NCBI GenBank assembly: GCA_030148025.1
Contig: JASBUG010000030.1
Location: 62,001-126,000 of the forward strand
Source of the DNA: Flavobacteriaceae bacterium
GTDB lineage: Bacteria; Bacteroidota; Bacteroidia; Flavobacteriales; Flavobacteriaceae
DNA: 64,000 nucleotides
Reading direction: 5' to 3'
Made by a program: the position numbers and the translations under genes. Below are positions 60,522 through 64,000 of this stretch, in pieces. Position 1 is the stretch's first letter, and every line of letters starts with the position of its first letter. Under the pieces are notes generated by a model. That model searched no databases and had not been told where the DNA came from. It was given only the letters and a program-made list of their open reading frames with translations.

Positions 60522-62855
60522 TTGGAGAAGTATTTAAGTCAGTTAAATGAAGCACAATTAGCACCCACTTTACAAATGGATGGGCCTATGATTGTTATTG
60601 CAGGTGCAGGATCAGGAAAAACACGTGTACTTACTTATAGAATTGCTTATTTAATGAGTAAAGGGGTAGACCCGTTCAATATTTTATCGTTAACATTTAC
60701 AAACAAAGCTGCTCGAGAAATGAAGAGTAGAATTGCTACCATTGTTGGTGACAGTGAAGCAAAGAATTTATGGATGGGAACGTTTCACTCTATATTTGCA
60801 AAGATCTTGCGTTTTGAAGCCGATAAGTTAGGCTACCCAGCTAATTTTACTATATATGATACTCAGGACTCACAACGCTTAATATCTTCAATTATAAAAG
60901 AATTAGGCTTGGATAAAGATGTGTATAAGTATAAGCAAGTCTATTCCAGGATATCATCATACAAAAACAGTTTAATTACCGTTAAAGCTTATTTTCAGAA
61001 TCCTGAGCTTATAGAAGCAGATACGATGGCTCGCCGTCCAAGATTAGGAGATATTTATAAAGAATATGTTGAGAGATGCTTCAAGGCAGGAGCAATGGAT
61101 TTTGATGATCTTCTATTAAAGACCAACGAATTGCTAACACGTTTTCCAGATGTTCTGGCAAAATATCAAAACAGATTTAGGTATATTTTGGTAGACGAGT
61201 ATCAAGATACCAACCATTCGCAATATTTGATAGTACGAGCTCTTTCTGATAAATTTCAGAATATATGTGTGGTAGGTGATGATGCCCAGAGTATTTATGC
61301 ATTTAGAGGCGCAAATATTAATAACATTTTGAATTTTCAGCGTGATTATGATAATGTAAAAGTGTTCCGATTAGAGCAAAATTACCGTTCTACCAAAAAC
61401 ATTGTAAATGCTGCTAACTCTATCATTGATAAGAACCAAACAAAACTAGATAAGGTGGTTTGGACTGCAAATGAAGAAGGAGGAAAGATCAAGGTACATC
61501 GATCGTTAAACGATGGAGACGAAGGACGTTATGTGGCAAGTTCTATTTTTGAGAACAAGATGCAACAACAATTGCAAAACAGTGATTTTGCAGTGTTGTA
61601 TAGAACAAATGCACAGTCAAGAGCCATTGAGGATGCTTTGCGTAAACGTGATATTCCTTATAGAATATATGGAGGTTTATCGTTTTACCAGCGTAAAGAA
61701 ATTAAAGATGTATTGGCATATTTGCGTTTGGTGATAAATCCAGCAGATGAAGAAGCTTTAAAGCGGGTTATAAATTTTCCGGCAAGAGGTATAGGGCAGA
61801 CTACTATAGACAGGTTAATTGTTGCGGCTAATGGGTATAAGCGTTCAATTTTTGAGGTGTTACAGAATATTGATAAGATCGATATAAAAATGAATTCTGG
61901 AACAAAGGGTAAGCTTCGTGATTTTGTGACGCTTATTGAAAGTTTTCAGGTAATGAATCAAACGGCAAATGCCTTTGATCTGGCTGAGCATGTTACAAAA
62001 GCTAGCGGCTTGATACGTGAGTTTAATAAGGATGGTACTCCTGAAGGGGTTACCCGAATGGAAAATATAGAGGAGTTGCTTAATGGTATGAAAGATTTTG
62101 TTGAAGGTCAAAAGGAATTAGCTGATGCAACGGGTTCTTTAGCAGAGTTTTTAGAGGATGTAGCTCTCGCAACAGATCTAGACAACGATAAAGGTGATGC
62201 TAATCGGGTGGCTTTAATGACCATACATTTAGCTAAAGGATTGGAATTTCCATATGTGTATATAGTTGGATTAGAGGAGGATTTATTTCCTAGTGCTATG
62301 AGCATGAATACACGTAGTGAACTTGAGGAGGAGCGACGTTTGTTTTATGTGGCGCTTACAAGGGCTGAAAAACAAGCCTATCTTACCTATGCATTAACGC
62401 GCTACCGCTGGGGGAAATTAATTGATGCAGAGCCTAGTCGTTTTATTGAAGAAATTGATGATCAGTATTTAGATATCCTTACACCTCCTGAGGAGAGACG
62501 TTTTAATCCAATGTTAGATCCAGATATTTTTGGGGATACACCACCAAATAAAATACGATTTAAACCAGCTAAGAAAATAGAATTTAAAAAGAAATCAACT
62601 AGATCTAAACCGGAAGGAATTAAAATTACGCCACCTAAAAATTTAAAGAAAATAGAGGCGTCGAGTAGTGGAAATACAAACCTGTTTGACAGTAAATTAG
62701 CCGTTGGAAATATAGTGGAACATTTAAGGTTTGGTAAAGGAGAGGTGGTTAAAATAGAAGGTAAGGGGGCCGATATGAAAGCCGAGATTAATTTTGAGAA
62801 TGGCGGTTCTAAAAAGCTATTACTGAGATTTGCGAAACTTAATATTTTAAGTTAA
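60522..62855 (+). CDS. UvrD/PcrA-like DNA helicase
   Basis: A 777-residue superfamily 1 helicase for repair and replication. It begins with TTG at 60522; an in-frame TAG lies at 60492-60494 and no ATG intervenes, and LNEAQLAPTLQMDGPMIVIAGAGSGKT matches the family start. Motifs: Walker A GAGSGKT, motif II LVDEYQDTNH, motif III DDAQSIYAFRGA, QNYRSTKN, motif V TIHLAKGLEFPYV and motif VI RRLFYVALTRAEK. The C-terminal tail (KFAKL-like, GNIVEHLRFGKGEVVKIEGKG) forms the Tudor-like domain of PcrA. The YciO gene starts on its last base. Confidence 0.95.
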   Translation: MEKYLSQLNEAQLAPTLQMDGPMIVIAGAGSGKTRVLTYRIAYLMSKGVDPFNILSLTFTNKAAREMKSRIATIVGDSEAKNLWMGTFHSIFAKILRFEADKLGYPANFTIYDTQDSQRLISSIIKELGLDKDVYKYKQVYSRISSYKNSLITVKAYFQNPELIEADTMARRPRLGDIYKEYVERCFKAGAMDFDDLLLKTNELLTRFPDVLAKYQNRFRYILVDEYQDTNHSQYLIVRALSDKFQNICVVGDDAQSIYAFRGANINNILNFQRDYDNVKVFRLEQNYRSTKNIVNAANSIIDKNQTKLDKVVWTANEEGGKIKVHRSLNDGDEGRYVASSIFENKMQQQLQNSDFAVLYRTNAQSRAIEDALRKRDIPYRIYGGLSFYQRKEIKDVLAYLRLVINPADEEALKRVINFPARGIGQTTIDRLIVAANGYKRSIFEVLQNIDKIDIKMNSGTKGKLRDFVTLIESFQVMNQTANAFDLAEHVTKASGLIREFNKDGTPEGVTRMENIEELLNGMKDFVEGQKELADATGSLAEFLEDVALATDLDNDKGDANRVALMTIHLAKGLEFPYVYIVGLEEDLFPSAMSMNTRSELEEERRLFYVALTRAEKQAYLTYALTRYRWGKLIDAEPSRFIEEIDDQYLDILTPPEERRFNPMLDPDIFGDTPPNKIRFKPAKKIEFKKKSTRSKPEGIKITPPKNLKKIEASSSGNTNLFDSKLAVGNIVEHLRFGKGEVVKIEGKGADMKAEINFENGGSKKLLLRFAKLNILS

Positions 62856-63475
62856 TGGCAGAGTTTATAAAAATATATGAAGATAATCCGAACCCCAGAG
62901 AAATTGAAAAAGTAGTTTCAGTTTTAAAAAAGGGTGGATTAATCATTTATCCTACTGATACAGTTTATGGACTGGGATGTGACATTACCAATACTAAGGC
63001 CTTAGAGCGTGTAGCTAAGATTAAGGGTGTTAAACTTGAGAAAGCAAACTTTTCATTTGTTTGTCATGATCTTAGTAATTTAAGTGATTATGTTAAGCAA
63101 ATCGATACAACTACATTTAAGGTGTTAAAGCGCGCCCTTCCTGGTGCTTATACATTTGTGTTGCCTGGAGCCAAAAGTTTGCCTAATGCTTTTAAAAAGA
63201 AGAAAACGGTAGGAATAAGGGTGCCAGATAACTCGATTGCTCTAGAAATTGTAAGACAGTTAGGTAATCCAATAATATCGACTTCTATTTATGATGAAGA
63301 TGAAATTATTGAATATACCACAGATCCAGAATTGATATTGGAAAAATGGGATAATTTAGTAGATTTAGTTATTGACGGTGGCTACGGTGGTAACGAACCG
63401 TCTACTATTATTGATTTTTCTGTGCAACCTCCTGAAGTTATCAGGGAAGGTAAGGGAAGCTTAGAGATCTTTTAG
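62855..63475 (+). CDS. Sua5/YciO/YrdC family protein (YciO-type)
   Basis: A 206-residue cytosolic protein with the YrdC fold. LKKGGLIIYPTDTVYGLGCDITN is the nucleotide and carbamoyl pocket start. The YrdC basic KxR..P element is replaced by VKLEKANFSFVC, and the serine-alanine-asparagine loop reads STSIYDEDEI instead of STSAN. These differences place it nearer YciO than the threonylcarbamoyl-AMP synthase TsaC. The PGAYTFVLPG and GIRVPD segments are conserved. The ATG overlaps the helicase stop by one base, showing tight coupling. Confidence 0.9.
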   Translation: MAEFIKIYEDNPNPREIEKVVSVLKKGGLIIYPTDTVYGLGCDITNTKALERVAKIKGVKLEKANFSFVCHDLSNLSDYVKQIDTTTFKVLKRALPGAYTFVLPGAKSLPNAFKKKKTVGIRVPDNSIALEIVRQLGNPIISTSIYDEDEIIEYTTDPELILEKWDNLVDLVIDGGYGGNEPSTIIDFSVQPPEVIREGKGSLEIF

Positions 63476-64000
63476 TCACAGTTTTCTTTATACTCAGCAG
63501 TCTCATCTTTGCACCATCCACCATAACCAGAATCGTCACACTCAGGAAGCACACTACTTTCATCATCAACTAAAATGCATTTCAGGTGAGGGTTATCATT
63601 AGCCGATAACGACTTTAGCTTTGTGTTATTTCCGTTCTTAATATTTAAGTATGTAAGCTGATTTTGATAGCAATATAAGGCCACTAGTTGTTTGTTGTTA
63701 CTTAAATCTAAGGATGTTAATTGGTTTCCTCTGCATCCAAACTTTTGAAGATGTTCATTTTTAGATACATCTAGTTCTTTTAACTCATTGTCATAGCAGT
63801 ATAAAACTTCAAGATTTTTGTTTTTGGAAACATCTAAACTGGATAATTTATTTTTATAGCAGTCTAATCGTTTTAGGTTTTTAAAAGCTTCAATACCATC
63901 AAGAGATGCTATGTTTTGAGAACTAACGTTTAAGAGTTCGACAGATTCAACTTCTTCTAACTGTATCTTTCCATCTTTATTTGCGTCTATATTACTATCT
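63472..64000 (-). CDS. Leucine-rich-repeat surface protein, C-terminal part (cut by window edge)
   Basis: The frame is open from the stop at 63472-63474 to the window end, giving about 175 C-terminal residues. An upstream EF-hand-like segment (DSNIDANKDGKIQLEEVES) precedes LRRs of about 20-22 residues with the pattern NL-x-x-LDCYKNKLSSLDVSKN. The repeats end in a Cys-containing cap (HLKCILVDDESSVLPECDD). This arrangement is typical of flavobacterial secreted LRR proteins, often with a T9SS signal, but none is visible here. The N-terminus and export signal are outside the window. It converges on the YciO gene by 4 bases. Confidence 0.85.
   Translation of the reverse strand, partial: DSNIDANKDGKIQLEEVESVELLNVSSQNIASLDGIEAFKNLKRLDCYKNKLSSLDVSKNKNLEVLYCYDNELKELDVSKNEHLQKFGCRGNQLTSLDLSNNKQLVALYCYQNQLTYLNIKNGNNTKLKSLSANDNPHLKCILVDDESSVLPECDDSGYGGWCKDETAEYKENCD

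Overview
The window looks like a chromosomal stretch from a marine-type member of the Flavobacteriaceae (Bacteroidota). Several signs agree. The sequence is AT-rich. Promoters fit the Bacteroidota pattern TTG-N19-TAnnTTTG, seen clearly before the SRP RNA and pheT. Many secreted proteins and lipoproteins carry short hydrophobic leaders ending in SC or AQ. A secreted endonuclease has a C-terminal type IX secretion sorting domain, and there is a bacillithiol-type YtxJ protein. Genes are densely packed on both strands and no gap without a gene exceeds 300 bases. I see no insertion sequence, prophage, integron, CRISPR array, tRNA or rRNA.

Layout. 1-3.4 kb: minus-strand group with YggS (cut by the window edge), DUF1015, 3-hydroxybutyryl-CoA dehydrogenase and a Gfo/Idh/MocA oxidoreductase. 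3.5-10.2 kb: Pcm, a secreted M20 hydrolase, a GNAT enzyme, then a minus-strand run of exported S15 peptidase, NTF2-like protein and M61 lipoprotein peptidase. 10.3-14.3 kb: SmpB, a lipoprotein, a HAD and histidine phosphatase pair, and deoC-deoD for nucleoside salvage. 14.5-19.6 kb: OmpW, a thioesterase and TetR pair with two matching operators, ClpB, YtxJ. 19.6-26.8 kb: lipoprotein, fumarylacetoacetase, GlyA, beta-helix lipoprotein, a second thioesterase, glutaminyl cyclase. 26.9-32.2 kb: SRP RNA, SDR, FSA/TalC-type aldolase, a thioredoxin-fold lipoprotein without cysteines, ABC-F ATPase, DUF2007.

32.3-37.2 kb: PLP decarboxylase coupled to a P1 peptidase, then an AraC-type regulator with two DNA-binding domains followed by a three-gene cassette (NTF2-like, four-helix membrane protein, exported YHS protein). 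37.3-44.9 kb: PAP2, PheT, a modular T9SS endonuclease, and a TlpA-like lipoprotein. 45-53.2 kb: accessory secreted functions: serine hydrolase, an NTF2/DJ-1 fusion preceded by a 7TM-AraC regulator, a receptor-L-like repeat lipoprotein, DUF2911/TPR protein, and a second serine hydrolase. 53.3-63.5 kb: mainly housekeeping: RecG, patatin, a small membrane-anchored protein, FMN glutamate-synthase-like protein, M20D amidohydrolase, DsrE-like protein, UvrD/PcrA helicase and a YciO/Sua5 protein. The window ends inside a leucine-rich-repeat protein.

How the genes work together. Much of the window serves extracellular protein and peptide breakdown (S15, M61, two M20 enzymes, P1, glutaminyl cyclase), nucleic-acid scavenging (endonuclease, DeoC/DeoD) and central repair, translation and protein quality control (Pcm, SmpB, ClpB, SRP RNA, PheT, RecG, UvrD). 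The least explained parts are the dual-AraC cassette (34.9-37.2 kb), the 7TM-AraC plus NTF2/DJ-1 module (46.5-48.8 kb), the TetR-thioesterase regulon with its operators, and several family members lacking canonical catalytic residues. I found no single locus that is clearly a new large system. The strongest candidates are given as findings.
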